Shown one piece after another: positions 1 to 11,696 of a stretch of 64,000 nucleotides of DNA. Each line of letters starts with the position of its first letter. The first letter of the stretch is position 1. The notes beneath the pieces are model-generated. The model saw only the letters and a list, made by a program, of their open reading frames with translations, was not told the DNA's origin and made no database searches. The stretch lies in assembly GCA_005656395.1 (NCBI GenBank), contig SRSI01000022.1, forward strand, positions 62,001 to 126,000. The letters run 5' to 3'. The DNA comes from Strongyloides papillosus (lineage: Eukaryota > Nematoda > Chromadorea > Rhabditida > Strongyloididae). The position numbers and the translations under genes were made by a program.

Positions 1-2805
1 CAGATAAATTCCATGTATCTCTTTTTTCAAAGAGACAATAATTTATGAGTACACGTTTCTTATCAAACGCGAATTCGCTTCAGGAACATCTTGTGAATAC
101 TAAAAAAAATACCAACATATCAAATTTTACCCAATGCATTGTAGATAGGGTCATCTTGTGCAGATCTGCACAAGCCGTATCTGTTCTAGACATAAAGATA
201 TGTAAAAGATGACCGCAAATCTGCACAAGATAGTTTTAACTCAGGCAGATCTACACAAAATAATCTATCTACTATGCGCTGGGTAAATAAATCTCTTAAA
301 ATACTATTATACTTTTTTTTCGCTTTGTTAATTTAAAAAAACAAATTTTTTTCAATTTTATGCTTTTTCTACTTTAAAAATTAAAAAATTGCTATCCTCA
401 TAAGACTGTCATCTTGTGCAGATCTGCAAAAAAGAGACGTCCTGTAGAGATCTACAAAAGACAACATTATCTTACCTAGATCTGCAGAAGATAGCCTTTT
501 CTTACGCAAATCTGCAGAAGATGGCCGTCTTATGCAGATTTGCACAAGAAAATCTGTCTACAATGCATTGGATTGTTAACTAAACATAACAAAAATCACA
601 CATTTTCCATCCTCTTAGAAATTTTGATAATCTTAAAAGATTCATTTCCCGTTCTGTTAATTTTTAATATTTATTTTTTAATCATGCTTTTTTTGACACT
701 TATCGCATTTGTCAAATATTATCATGAGTTACCGTTTTCTGCAAAATTTTGCATAAAAGGTTGAAAATATGGTCAATAAATGAAAAGAAGTTCACACCAA
801 AAAATTATATAATCTAAAATTCTTACCTTTACTCGTCTATAATAAAAAAAAATTTGTCTCTCTAATAAATCTTCTCAAATTCAACCGATTTTTATGAGTA
901 AATAGTCAAAAGATGTGTTTTTTTTAACTAGAGAGGTTGGATTAGTTTCAAAACTTTTTGACTAGAATTTTGCCAAGTTATTCTTAAAAAACACACTTTT
1001 TTGACCCCTTTTTTGATATGATTTTGTTCAGAGAATAACTTTTTTCAAAGTTAATCAAATAATTTGATTAATATGTCATTTAAAAGGTACAATTCTAGAA
1101 TAGTTCGAAAACATAAAAATATTGAGATTGATTAATAATTGGTTGGGTTATGGTCAAAAGAGTGGTAACTATTTTGAAGAAAAGATTTAAAAGTTAAATA
1201 GCTATAACTTAGTCATAACTTGATGAAAACAAATAAAATAATATTTGTTTTTTAGATCTAAGTCTAACTAAAAAAAGAGTTTAACGAAGTTTATAGCTTA
1301 ACAAAAAGAGAAGTTATATTAATTTTAATGTCAACTTTTTCGCTTTTATTTCATTTTTTTACAAAAATCAACTTTGTCTTCAGCATAACTTTCCTCGAAC
1401 TTAATCAATTTTTATAATTAAATAGTCATTAGATGTATTTTTTTCTAACTTACTGGGAAAAAGGGTCTTTTAAAATATTGGTGTATAAAAAGCTATGTTA
1501 TTTTTAAAAAACAACACTTTTTTAGTCACTGTTTTGTGTAGTTATGTCTTTCAAAAAAAACTTTTGTAAAAGTAAGTGAAATGTTATGGCTTATGACTTT
1601 TTTGAATGTACAAGTCAGGAATAAAGGGGAAACACAGCAGCATTAAGATTTGTAAAAAATCGACCAAGTTATGGCTCAATAAGTGATGACTACTTTTTCG
1701 GTAAAAAATAAAGAGTTAAATAGCTATTACTTAATGGAAACTTCTTAAAATTAAGTAGCCATGCTTTCTTTTATATAAATTAAAGTCTAACTCTAAAAAT
1801 GAAACTATTTCGAAGTTTACAGCTTATAAATAAAACGATTTATACCAATTTTAGTGTCATTTTTCTTACTTTTTTTTTGCAAAAATCTATTTTGTTCCAG
1901 ACATAACTCTTTTTAAACTCGATCATTTATTATGATTAAATAGTCATTAGATGTATTTTTTCCTAACTTTAAGGGAAAAATAAGTCACAAACCTTTTAGT
2001 TCACAATTGATCAAATTATGTTAAAAAATATTACTTTTTTATATACTTTTTTTGATAAGTTTTTCTCTTTCAAATAACTTTCGTAAAAAGAATTAAAATT
2101 TTATGTTTTATGATTTGTTTAGAATGTACGAGTATGAAATTTAGAGGAAAACTCGGTATTAAAAAGATTAATTAAAGATAAATCAAATTATTGACTAAAA
2201 AGTGATGATCATTTTTTTAGTAAAAATTAAAATTTTCTCATGTTTTAACTTTATCAAGGTTGTTTAAAGCAAATAAAACTAAATTTACTACATATATCAA
2301 ATACTGGCATAACATATGAAAAATATAACGAAGTTTGTAGATTAAAAACGAAAGAAGTTATTTTTAGATATTAATTTTTTGATATTTCTTTCCTTTATAT
2401 ATTTGTAAAATTAAAGTAAATATGTAGTTAATAGAGCAATAATATTAAATCGTTTATACCAATTCAAAGGTATGATGAAAAGTCACTTAAATTGTTACTT
2501 GAAAATATTCGAATATACATTTTTATTCACCTTTTAGATAATAAATGAGATTCTTTTTGTTGGGTAGATTTTTTTTAACTAAACAGTTTCAATAAATGTA
2601 AACGTTGTAAAATGATTTTTAAACTCAAAAATATTTCATATTTTATAACAATGTATTTTCGGTTGTCTTATATCTTCAGAAATGTATAATTTAATGAAAC
2701 AATTTTTTTATACACATACTTTAATTAAAAATTTGGTATAAAAATGCTTTAATAGAAATTTTGCTCTGCGGATCAGCTATGACCTGCCGTAGGCGGGTCT
2801 AAGAC
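1..2805 (+). repeat. Long direct repeat, copy A
   Basis: The sequence from base 1 recurs almost unchanged from base 5029; the left edge may lie outside the window. The copy has three parts: a cluster of AGATCTGC-type motifs (129-573), a tandem array of a diverged unit of about 519 bp (anchors near 911, 1431 and 1949, each like TAGTCATTAGATGT), and a GC-richer tail near 2763-2806. No open frame here is convincing; the short plus-strand frame at 540-764 is repeat sequence. Confidence 0.9.
129..571. repeat. Motif cluster bounded by inverted ends
   Basis: A cluster of loosely repeated AGATCTGCACAAGAT-like words is bounded by inverted copies of CCAATGCATTGTAGA (129-148 and 554-571); a third related end lies near 270-288. 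The whole block recurs at about 5157-5600 inside copy B. The bounded shape suggests a small foldback or MITE-like element captured in the larger repeat. No coding potential is visible. Confidence 0.6.
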
Positions 2806-4023
2806 TGGTATAAATAAAATATAATAATATATAATTACATAGTTAGAATAAAGATTTTTCTTCTTCATATCAATATCATTATAAAGTGATGGTATATAAG
2901 CTAAAAAAATAAAATTTAAAAGAACAATTGTAGTTATTATTGGCTCAATTTCAGAGCTGATAAAACTTTTTCATTTTTTGGCGTCATAAAACTTTTATAT
3001 GTGATTTTTTAAAACTAGTTACATTAAATATTTATTATTAATACTACTTTAAGAATAATCTATCATTATAGCATATATTTTTGTCATTTTGCTAAAAATT
3101 TTTTCTGTTTGCAAATTTTTTATTTACATCAATATAGTAACATAGTAAAGATCTAAGAAATGTTTACATTTTGTGTTTATTAATTAAGACATTTTAAAAT
3201 AAACTAATGCTCAAAAAATTAACTGTTTTTTTGATATACCAAATTTTTAAGTCTTTAAGATTTTTTATAACTATTAAAAATGAAAAAATTCTGAAAAATT
3301 ATAAAGATTTTAATTTTATTAAATTAATTACTATTTTAATTAACACAAAACTTGTATTTTTAATGTAAAAAGTTGCTTTTACTACTTTTGACTCTAAAAA
3401 AAAGTACAAAAAAAGATATGTTATCAACTCTAAAGGGAATTATGTTGCAGTCACTTAATTATAAAATTTTTGTTATCACTTTCACACAGTTAAAGAATAA
3501 ATAAATTCCCGAATAGTAGCATCTTTTTTTGAAATTTGGGAATGTGAAATCACTATAAAAGTAAAAGAATATTTTTTTATTTTTTCAAATTACAGAGTGC
3601 TAGACAAGGCTTTCTTATAAAATGTTTTTTAATCTATTTTTTATATAGCAGTATCGTTGATGTATAAGTAACTAATTTCTATTTATCAATAAATAGATGT
3701 TAAGATAATGTAAAAGGTTTTTAATTTAAAAATATATGATCTACTAACCTAAGTATAATTAATTTAAAATTATTATTAAATAAAAAAACTAAATTTATTT
3801 GTTTTAAGTAATTTTGACAAAGGTACTTGTCTTAAAGAAAACTTTTTCCGTCACTCTATATTTATTAGCTGAAATAAAAAAAGTGGTCTTGACAAAAATA
3901 AAAAAATTTTGAATAACAACTTTTTATTAAATATAAAAATTTATTTAATAATCATTTTTATTATAAACTAATAATTATATTATTAATCTATGACAATTAC
4001 AAAATTACCAAAAATATATTATT
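2806..4023. other. AT-rich spacer between repeat copies
   Basis: I see no supported gene, RNA or mobile-element end here. The sequence is very AT-rich with short homopolymers and no open frame worth calling. Confidence 0.5.
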
Positions 4024-4637
4024 TTAATTCGAAAATTTTAACTGTCGGATAATTTCATCAAGTTCTGTTGATTCGTTTTCATTCATAATCTTCCTATTTC
4101 TTTTCAAATTTTTAATTTTTTCATACAATGTTTCAAATGATGAAAACATTTTCTCAAATAGCCATTTGGTTTTGTTCCATAACCATTAATAAGTAGATTT
4201 ACTTAAGAATATTCTATGTATTATTGAGTATAGTATAACTATTAAAATTATGCTTCCTATTATTTTGATAGTAAACTCATTTTTTAAGATGTTATAACTC
4301 CACCATCCTATCTTGATCTTTTTTAATAAAGAATTTATAATATTTAGTAGTCTATCAACTAAATTTTTATAATGATTTTTCTTCTTGTAGGAGTATAATT
4401 TTTTTAATTTCTTTTCAGTGACAATATTCGTACACTTTCTCGATGGTGAATAATGATGGACGTAGTTGTTGTTATCTACAAATAATAAATGACCATATTC
4501 GGATAGGACAGGTAGATACTTATAACAGATATCATCAATATAATGATCGTGAAAAATTTTCACTGGTGTGAAATCTTTACATATTTCAATGTAGAAAATA
4601 TTTTCTCTATCTGTAGTAGATGCCGTAATATCACTCT
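4024..4637 (-). pseudogene. Membrane-protein gene fragment with an in-frame stop
   Basis: On the minus strand an open frame begins after a possible acceptor (TTGAACAG, near 4637), runs to a TAA at 4186-4188, and then continues in the same frame for 53 more sense codons to a TAA at 4024-4026. The first part is a hydrophilic Cys- and Tyr-rich region followed by a hydrophobic stretch of about 19 residues near its end, a likely membrane segment. The continuation is charged and helical. There is no upstream ATG in frame, so this looks like a last exon whose gene body is missing. I do not recognise the family. It sits between the two 2.8-kb repeat copies, consistent with a decayed fragment, though read-through or a sequencing error cannot be excluded. 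Confidence 0.45.
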
Positions 4638-5028
4638 GTTCAAATATGTCCGTACCTTTTCTTCAGAAGTACGGCTTTGCCTTACTTCATTGATTTGAAA
4701 GTTTTTTTAAAGCACGTTTTTTTGTAGATTTCATTTTCTAGGATATAAGTTTTTTTCTTAATATCTGTTTACTACTTTCTATAAGTATGTTATGGAATAC
4801 AAATAAAATACGAATAAGTATGTAAATCGTTTATAAACAACCGAGAAATGCCCGGCTATCATATGCTTTTAGTTTACTTTTATAGTAATCATATTTTAGA
4901 TAAGAAATATATAAATACTTAAATAGTTTCTTGTTTTTAGTCTTGATTATTGATATTGTTGGTTTCTTCCTTTTATGTCAATCAACTTCCATTACAAGCA
5001 ATCTAAGTGTTTAAAGTAAATTTATAAA

Positions 5029-7337
5029 CAGATAAATTCCATGTATCTCTTTTTTCAAAGAGACAATAATTTATGAGTACACGTTTCTTATCAAACGCGA
5101 ATTCGCTTCAGGAACATCTTGTGAATACTAAAAAAAATACCAACATATCAAATTTTACCCAATGCATTGTAGATAGGGTCATCTTGTGCAGATCTGCACA
5201 AGCCGTATCTGTTCTAGACATAAAGATATGTAAAAGATGACCGCAAATCTGCACAAGATAGTTTTAACTCAGGCAGATCTACACAAAATAATCTATCTAC
5301 TATGCGCTGGGTAAATAAATCTCTTAAAATACTATTATACTTTTTTTTCGCTTTGTTAATTTAAAAAAACAAATTTTTTTCAATTTTATGCTTTTTCTAC
5401 TTTAAAAATTAAAAAATTGCTATCCTCATAAGACTGTCATCTTGTGCAGATCTGCAAAAAAGAGACGTCCTGTAGAGATCTACAAAAGACAACATTATCT
5501 TACCTAGATCTGCAGAAGATAGCCTTTTCTTACGCAAATATGCGCAAGATGGCCGTCTTATGCAGATTTGCACAAGAAAATCTGTCTACAATGCATTGGG
5601 TTTTTAACTAAACATAACAAAAAACCACACATTTTTCATCCTCTTAGAAATTTTGATAGTCTTAAAAGATTCATTTCCCGTTCTGTTAATTTTTAATATT
5701 TATTTTTTATTCATGCTTTTTTTGACACTCATCGCATTTGTCAAATATTATCATGAGTTATCGTTTTCTGCAAAATTTTGCATAAAAGGTTAAAATATGG
5801 TCAATAAATGAAAAGAAGTTGACACCAAAAAATTATATAGCCTAAAATTCTTACATTTACTCGTCTATAATAAAAAGAAATAAAAAAAAATTTATATCTC
5901 TCATAAATCTTCTCAAATTCAACCGATTTTTATGAGTAAATAGTCAAAAGATGTGTTTTTTAACTAGAGAGGTTGGATTAGTTTCAAAACTTTTTGACTA
6001 GAATTTGGCCAAGTTATTCTTAAAAAACACCCTTTTTGACCCCATTTTTTTGTATGATTTTGTTCAGAGAATAACTTTTTTCAGAGTTAATCAAATAATT
6101 TAATTATTATGTTATTTTCAAGGTACACTTCCAGAATAGAGCTGAAAGACAATGTTATAAAAATGTATCAAATATTGATGAGTTATGGTTCAAAGAGTGA
6201 CGACTATTTTGAAAAAAAGAATTTTAAAGTTAAATAACTATAACTTAGTGAAAACTTTATAAAAATAAATAAAATAATATTTGTTATATAAATATAATTC
6301 TAACTTAAAAAATAAGAGTCTATCGAAGATCTAACCTTAACAATGAAAGAAGTTATGTTAATTTTAATGCCAACATTCTGGATTATTTTTCATTTTTTTC
6401 ACAAAAATCAATTTTGTCTTTAGCATAACTTTTCTCAAACTTTATCAATTTTAAAGATTGGGTAGTGACTAGATGTGTTTTGTTCTAACTTAGTGCGAAA
6501 AATAAGCCTCAATACTTTTGGTCCATAAATGGCTAAGTTTTGCTTAAAAAATACCACATTTTTGAACATTTTTTTTAATTGTTTTGTTCCAAAAATAACT
6601 CTTTTAAAAATTAATAAAATTTTTTGGTTTACGACTCATTTTAAAAGTGCAAGTTAGGAATAAAGGGGAAGACTTAATATTAGAAAGATTAGTAGAAAAT
6701 TAGTCAAATTATGGACCAAAATATTATGACCATTTTTAGTAAAAATTCAAATTTCTCAGTGTTATAACATTATGAAAAGTTGTTTAAAAGAATAAAACTA
6801 AATGTAGGACATAGATCAATGTCTGATTTAAAATATGAAATCATAACAAAGTTTGTATCTTAGAAACGAAAAAAATTATTTTAGTCAATAATTTTGTTTG
6901 CTTTTTCTCATTTAAATATTTGTAAAATTAAGGTAAATATGTAGCTAATGGAAGAATGATATTAAATTGTTTATACCAATTCTTAAAATATATTAGAAAA
7001 TTACTTAGACAGTTACTTATAGTGATTCAAATATTCATTTTTATTCTTTTTTTGGACAAAAATAAAATTTTTTTGTTGAGTAAATTTTTTACTTAATTAA
7101 GCAGTTTCAGCAAATATAAATGTTATAAAATGATTCTGAAACTCAAAAATATTTCATATATTAATATATTAAAACAATGTATTTTCCGTTATTTTATTAT
7201 TTCAGAAATATATAATTCAATGAAACAATTTTTTTACACACATACTTTGATTAATAAATTATTATAAAAAAATCTTTATTATAAAATACGCTCTGCGGAC
7301 CAGCTCTGACGTGCTGAAGGCAGGTCTAAGGATGGTT
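5029..7337 (+). repeat. Long direct repeat, copy B
   Basis: Bases from 5029 match copy A from base 1 with few substitutions over the first 1 kb and more divergence later. Array anchors lie near 5949 and 6471, so this copy has two units of about 519 bp where copy A has three, which accounts for its being about 0.5 kb shorter. It ends with the same GC-richer tail (7290-7333). Confidence 0.88.
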
Positions 7338-7379
7338 AATTAAATAATAGCTATCTAATTTTTTAATTTTCATTAAAAA

Positions 7380-8765
7380 AAAGGTTAGCATTCTTTGGAC
7401 TATAACTTCGTCGACTTTTATTCGATTTAATAATATTACGTTTTCCGTTTATTCGTGACGTGTATCTTTCAAATGAGTCTTAAACCAAAAAATTCTATTT
7501 ACTTTTACAAAAGTTATCTAAAAGACAAAACTCTACAAAAAAGTGACTAAAAAGTGTTGTTTTTTAAAAATAACATGGCCTATAATGAACCAATATTTTC
7601 AAAAACCGTTTTCCCCACTAAGTTAGAAAAAAATACATCTAATAACTACTTAACCATAAAAATTGATTATGTTTGAAGAATGTTATGTCAATCACAAAAT
7701 TAATTTTTGTGAAAAAGATGAAGAAAAAGTGGAATAATTGACATCTAAATAAGTATAACTCTTTATGTTGTTAATGAATATAATTCGTTGTAGTTTTATA
7801 TTTTAAGTTAAACATATATCTATAAAATACTTTGAATTTATTTATTTTAAATAACTTTTCATTTAGATTACAGCATTAAAAAAATTTTTGTTTTTATTTA
7901 AAAAATGATGACTATTCTTGGGTCCATAATTTGGCCAGTTTTTCATATATTTCTATTGTATTATGTTTTCCTAGGATTCCAGATTCAAATCTGTTTAATG
8001 ATTAAAAAAACAATTTATTTTATTAACTTTGAAGAAAGTTATTCTCTGCACAAAACTATGCAAAAAATTGTCCAAAAAAGTAGCTTTTTTTAAAAATATC
8101 TTGGCCAAATTTAAATCAAAAGTTGTGAAACTTATTTTCCCCCACTAACTTGGAAAAAAATACATCAAATGACTACCTGATAATAAAAATTGATCAAGTT
8201 CGAGGAAAGTCATGCTGAAGACAAAATTGATTTATGTGAAAAAAATGAAAAAAAAGCGAAAAAGTTGACATTCAAATTAATATAACTTTTTTCTTTGTTA
8301 AGCTACAAACTTTTTTAGGTACTTGTTTTTTAAGTTAGACTTAAATCTTTATAACAGATACTATTTTATTTGATTTTATCAAGTTATAATTAAGTTAGAG
8401 CTATTTAACTTTTAAGTCTTTTTTTCAAAACGATCACCACTCTTTGGACCATAACATGGCCAATTTTCAATACATTTCCATAGTATTGTGTTTCCCCCTA
8501 TTCTGGTAGTAGACCTTTTAAATGGTTTATAAACCATTGTATATTATTAATTTTGAAATAATGTTTACTTCTGGTCAAATTCATGCTAAAAAGGCCATAA
8601 AAACGGGTTTTTTTATAGATAACATGGTCAATTATGGCCCAAAAACTTTTTAGACCCATCTTACCCACTAAGTTAGAAAAAAACACATCTTTTGGCTATT
8701 TAGTTGTAAAAATCGGTTAAGTTTTGAGAAGAGTTATGAGAGAGACAAATTTTTTTACTTATTTC
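7380..8765 (-). repeat. Inverted array of the same satellite unit
   Basis: Sequence here matches the reverse complement of the array in copies A and B. Anchors near 7635, 8163 and 8684 (reverse of the TAGATGTATTTTTTC block) are spaced about 525 bp apart. Together with copy B it forms a large imperfect palindrome centred near 7350. Short frames at 7905-8093 and 8498-8686 are repeat sequence. Confidence 0.8.
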
Positions 8766-9260
8766 TTTTTTTATTGATAATCATTTTTTATCACTAAAAC
8801 TCAAACCTAAAAATGGCTCTACCAAAACGTAAAAATACATAATATACATATCATACAACTGAGAATTTAATTTTACATTAAAGTTGTAAAAATGCTATAT
8901 TTTAAAAGTCCCATTTAGACATACTTTTTTAAAGTATTATAGATTTTTAATGAAAAAAAGACTTCGACAATGGATTTATAATACTTGGTGTTTTTTAATT
9001 TTCTTAGAATTATATTTAAAATTTAAGTTAAAGAGAAACTTAAAATAGCTTTTTTTCTTTTTTAACTACTTTTTCTTGATCCTGATATATCTTTTCAATA
9101 TATTTAAATTTAGCTTTTATGAGTAATTTTCATAAAAGTTTAAAATCTTAAAATGAAACCTCAAGTTCCAATTTTACTTTTTTTAACGTTATTAGCATTT
9201 TAAACAACAAATTCTTGAAATTGTTTAGATAAAAAAAGTAACTTTAAGGGGGTAGGGATC
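8766..9260. other. AT-rich spacer
   Basis: No gene or element is supported, apart from a purine tract at 9246-9257 that precedes the LTR-like segment. Confidence 0.5.
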
Positions 9261-9419
9261 AGTAAACTCTGTTTATGAAAGAGAGAGAAAAAGGATGATA
9301 TTGTGACTGGAAAGAACTATAAATAACCTGGAAAGTCGTGAACAATATCATTATATTATTTTAAACACGTACTATTCAATATATTATAGAATTACCAAAT
9401 AAAGATCAGGAGTTTTACT
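9261..9419 (+). repeat. Possible solo LTR relic
   Basis: The segment runs from AGTAAAC to GTTTTACT, the same inverted ends as two of the Gypsy LTR pairs in this window. A purine tract (AAGGGGGTAGGG, 9246-9257) lies just upstream, a TATAAATA box at 9318-9325 and an AATAAAG near 9399 lie inside, and a primer-binding-like TGGCTGGAATTTAG follows at once. No second copy is in the window and no coding relic flanks it, so the call rests on architecture only. Confidence 0.35.
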
Positions 9420-10064
9420 GGCTGGAATTTAGAAGATATTAAAGAAGATTCTAAGGAAATTAACTAATTATTGTTCCTATTTATTTTATTGTTATTAAAG
9501 ATCGATAAGACCGATAAAAATATTTTACTGATCGACACACTAAATACCCGTATAAGTAATCAATATCTCAAGAATGGAACTTCAGATTGAGCTAATTTTA
9601 CGTTTTTTAGAATCGGAATATAACGTTACATATATCAAGATAGAAAAGTTTTAAAAACGAAAATAATTTACCGACCTTCATCTCTTTTTTTTATGTAGTG
9701 CATTTTTTTAAAAATTAATTTAAAGAATAATCTCGAAAGAAAGCATACAAAGAGATTGAACTACTGAGAAAGTATAAAATTACGAAAGATCTGTTATAAT
9801 CGCCTAACCAGTCAAAAAACCGTTTGATGTTATTAAAAATAAATTTAAAATCAGCAGTTTATGAAAAGAGCTAAAATTATTTTTTTCTTATTAAAAATTA
9901 TATAAAAATATATATATGAAAATTTTATTTTTAGGCCTATGCAATAACAACAAATTACAATAATTTTTATTAAAGTTATGATGGTGTTAAAATTATTTTT
10001 TCAATTAATTCACTATCTTCTGTTTTCATAGGTTTGTTAGTTAATTCATGTTTTAAATATTTAA
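9420..10064. other. Spacer and 3' end of the peptide gene
   Basis: No gene is seen in 9420-9960. An AATAAA on the minus strand at 9966-9971 is a plausible polyadenylation signal for the peptide gene that ends at 10065. Confidence 0.45.
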
Positions 10065-10325
10065 TTACTTTCCGTAACCCCATGGATCACTAGGATCTTT
10101 GTAATTTTTTGTTACAGTTTCTTTTGCTTGATCTTCACGTGCTTTGTTAAGTTCATCGAAAAGTCTTTGACCTTGATTAATTGATAAATCACGTTTAGCT
10201 CTTATTGGAGCATTTTTTAATTGATTTGAAAATTGGGAATTCATTTCACAGTTTATAACTGCAAAAGAAATAAAGAACATCAAAATGATGATTTGAGCAA
10301 CCTTGTTGAAGCTGGTAGAATACAT
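10065..10325 (-). CDS. Small secreted peptide precursor
   Basis: This single-exon frame encodes 86 residues. Residues 1-26 form a signal peptide (basic start, hydrophobic core IIILMFFISFAVI, then NCE). A dibasic site RAKR near residues 42-45 would release a C-terminal peptide of about 40 residues that is charged and helical and ends DPWGYGK, where a C-terminal GK could be processed to an amide. The A-rich context before the ATG fits nematode starts. An AATAAA lies about 95 bp downstream. The architecture is that of a neuropeptide-like or secreted effector precursor. I do not recognise the family, and release of the mature peptide is inferred from the dibasic site only. Confidence 0.65.
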   Translation of the reverse strand: MYSTSFNKVAQIIILMFFISFAVINCEMNSQFSNQLKNAPIRAKRDLSINQGQRLFDELNKAREDQAKETVTKNYKDPSDPWGYGK

Positions 10326-10812
10326 TTTTTTAAGTTTAATAAATGTTTTATGATATCATTATAAAATTTAATTTCTTTTTATACTAATTTTTATTTAAAA
10401 AAAATATTTTCTAAAAAACAGGGGATGGATAAATTGAAGATAAAGTTTATTAAACAAATAAGTATTTTACTAAATATAAATTGAGATTTTGTTGAGACGA
10501 TATTTTTTTGCAAACATGAGTTACTTGCTTTTTGTTAACATAATCATAAATATTTATACATATGAAGATTTTATGTTTTTAAAGGATTTTTGTTGCAAAC
10601 ATCAGTTACTTTCTTATTGTTAACATTTTCATAAATATTTATTCATATGGAGATTTTATGTTTAATTGTTTTTTATTGCTTTTACAGTATAAATGTGTTT
10701 TCTTTTTTTTACTGAAATAATATACAATTAATTTTACAAAATTCTAAAAATTTCTACAAAACTATAAAAAAAATTTCTAATATTTTATATTTCTTTTTGA
10801 TACTGTAAAGAT
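10326..10812. other. Upstream region of the peptide gene
   Basis: The sequence is AT-rich. A block near 10500-10570 (AAACATGAGTTACTTGC, then ATAAATATTTATACATATG) is repeated imperfectly near 10590-10650, a local duplication of about 88 bp. Nothing else is seen. Confidence 0.4.
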
Positions 10813-11119
10813 ATGCCATATTCAAAAACAAATTCACATAAACAACATTATAACATTGATGTACAACAGCGTTTAAGAATTTTAACAAGTCAGGTTAAGC
10901 ATATTTGTTAACAATATATTAATTATTTTCATAATCTTTAGATAATTTCTCATATTCAGTTAAAATTTTCAAAATATTAAAAAAAATAATTCGAAAATTG
11001 TCTAGATGTTTTAAAATCACGGAGGAAAAATAAAAAAACATTTTTATGGATACATTAAATTGGGCCTTTATATTAAATACACGCGATTTACTTTTCCTGA
11101 TTCAAAAGATCTAATTTAA
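10813..11119 (+). pseudogene. Decayed two-part gene fragment, copy 1
   Basis: A 27-codon start exon (ATG at 10813, ending at CAG before GTTAAG at 10893/10894) is followed by a degraded tail ending TFPDSKDLI and a TAA at 11117-11119. The tail and its 3' flank match, in reverse orientation, the fragment at 18893-19004. The middle of the tail is shortened here. I do not recognise the protein. The two copies flank the Gypsy element at 14354-18596 and suggest an old inverted segmental duplication. Confidence 0.4.
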
Positions 11120-11133
11120 CAAAAATGTTTATG

Positions 11134-11308
11134 TCGGTAGTTGACGCATCATATCAACTACCTATGAAAATTTAGATAACATATAAATTTTAATATAAAC
11201 AATTAATATATATATCGTTAAAATTGTAAAATGATTGTCTGATTATTATATAATAAATTTATAAGTTTATTTTTAATATGACCACGAGCCAGAAGCTGAT
11301 GGCTGACA
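11134..11308. mobile_element. 175-bp insertion with 7-bp target duplication
   Basis: Within the duplicated flank, the paralogous site near 18880 has one GTTTATG, while here two copies (11127-11133 and 11309-11315) bracket 175 bp of extra sequence. The insert starts TCGG and contains a perfect 9-bp stem (GGTAGTTGA/TCAACTACC) near its 5' end and AGCCA/TGGCT near its 3' end. It has no terminal inverted repeats. The family is unknown. Confidence 0.6.
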
Positions 11309-11696
11309 GTTTATGTTTTAATTATTTAGTAAATAAAACGAAAAAAAATAAATAAGCTTTTTTTATAAAAAATTAATAAAGTAATATTTTTAGTAATTCT
11401 AAACAATTAATTAACTTTAATTTTTAACTTTAATTTCAGAGTAAATTTATAGTTTTTTAACAGAAAAATAAGAAAACTCAAAAATATCAATTATATTCAT
11501 ATTTAAAGTTTTTTCAAATACTAATTTATTTATATACTATTATGATTATTTTGTTGTAATTTCATACTACCACCTTTTTATATTATCATTAATTTAATAG
11601 TTCAATTTGTCTAGTTTGGCTAAAATTTCATGCACCGAATGTTTGTAATATACCAACTGTTTACAAATTTAAAATATGTATTTATTATAGGATATA

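Noticed and set aside
2781..2799. Hammerhead ribozyme at the repeat tail
   Set aside because: The hairpin is present but the CUGAUGA and GAAA core is not.
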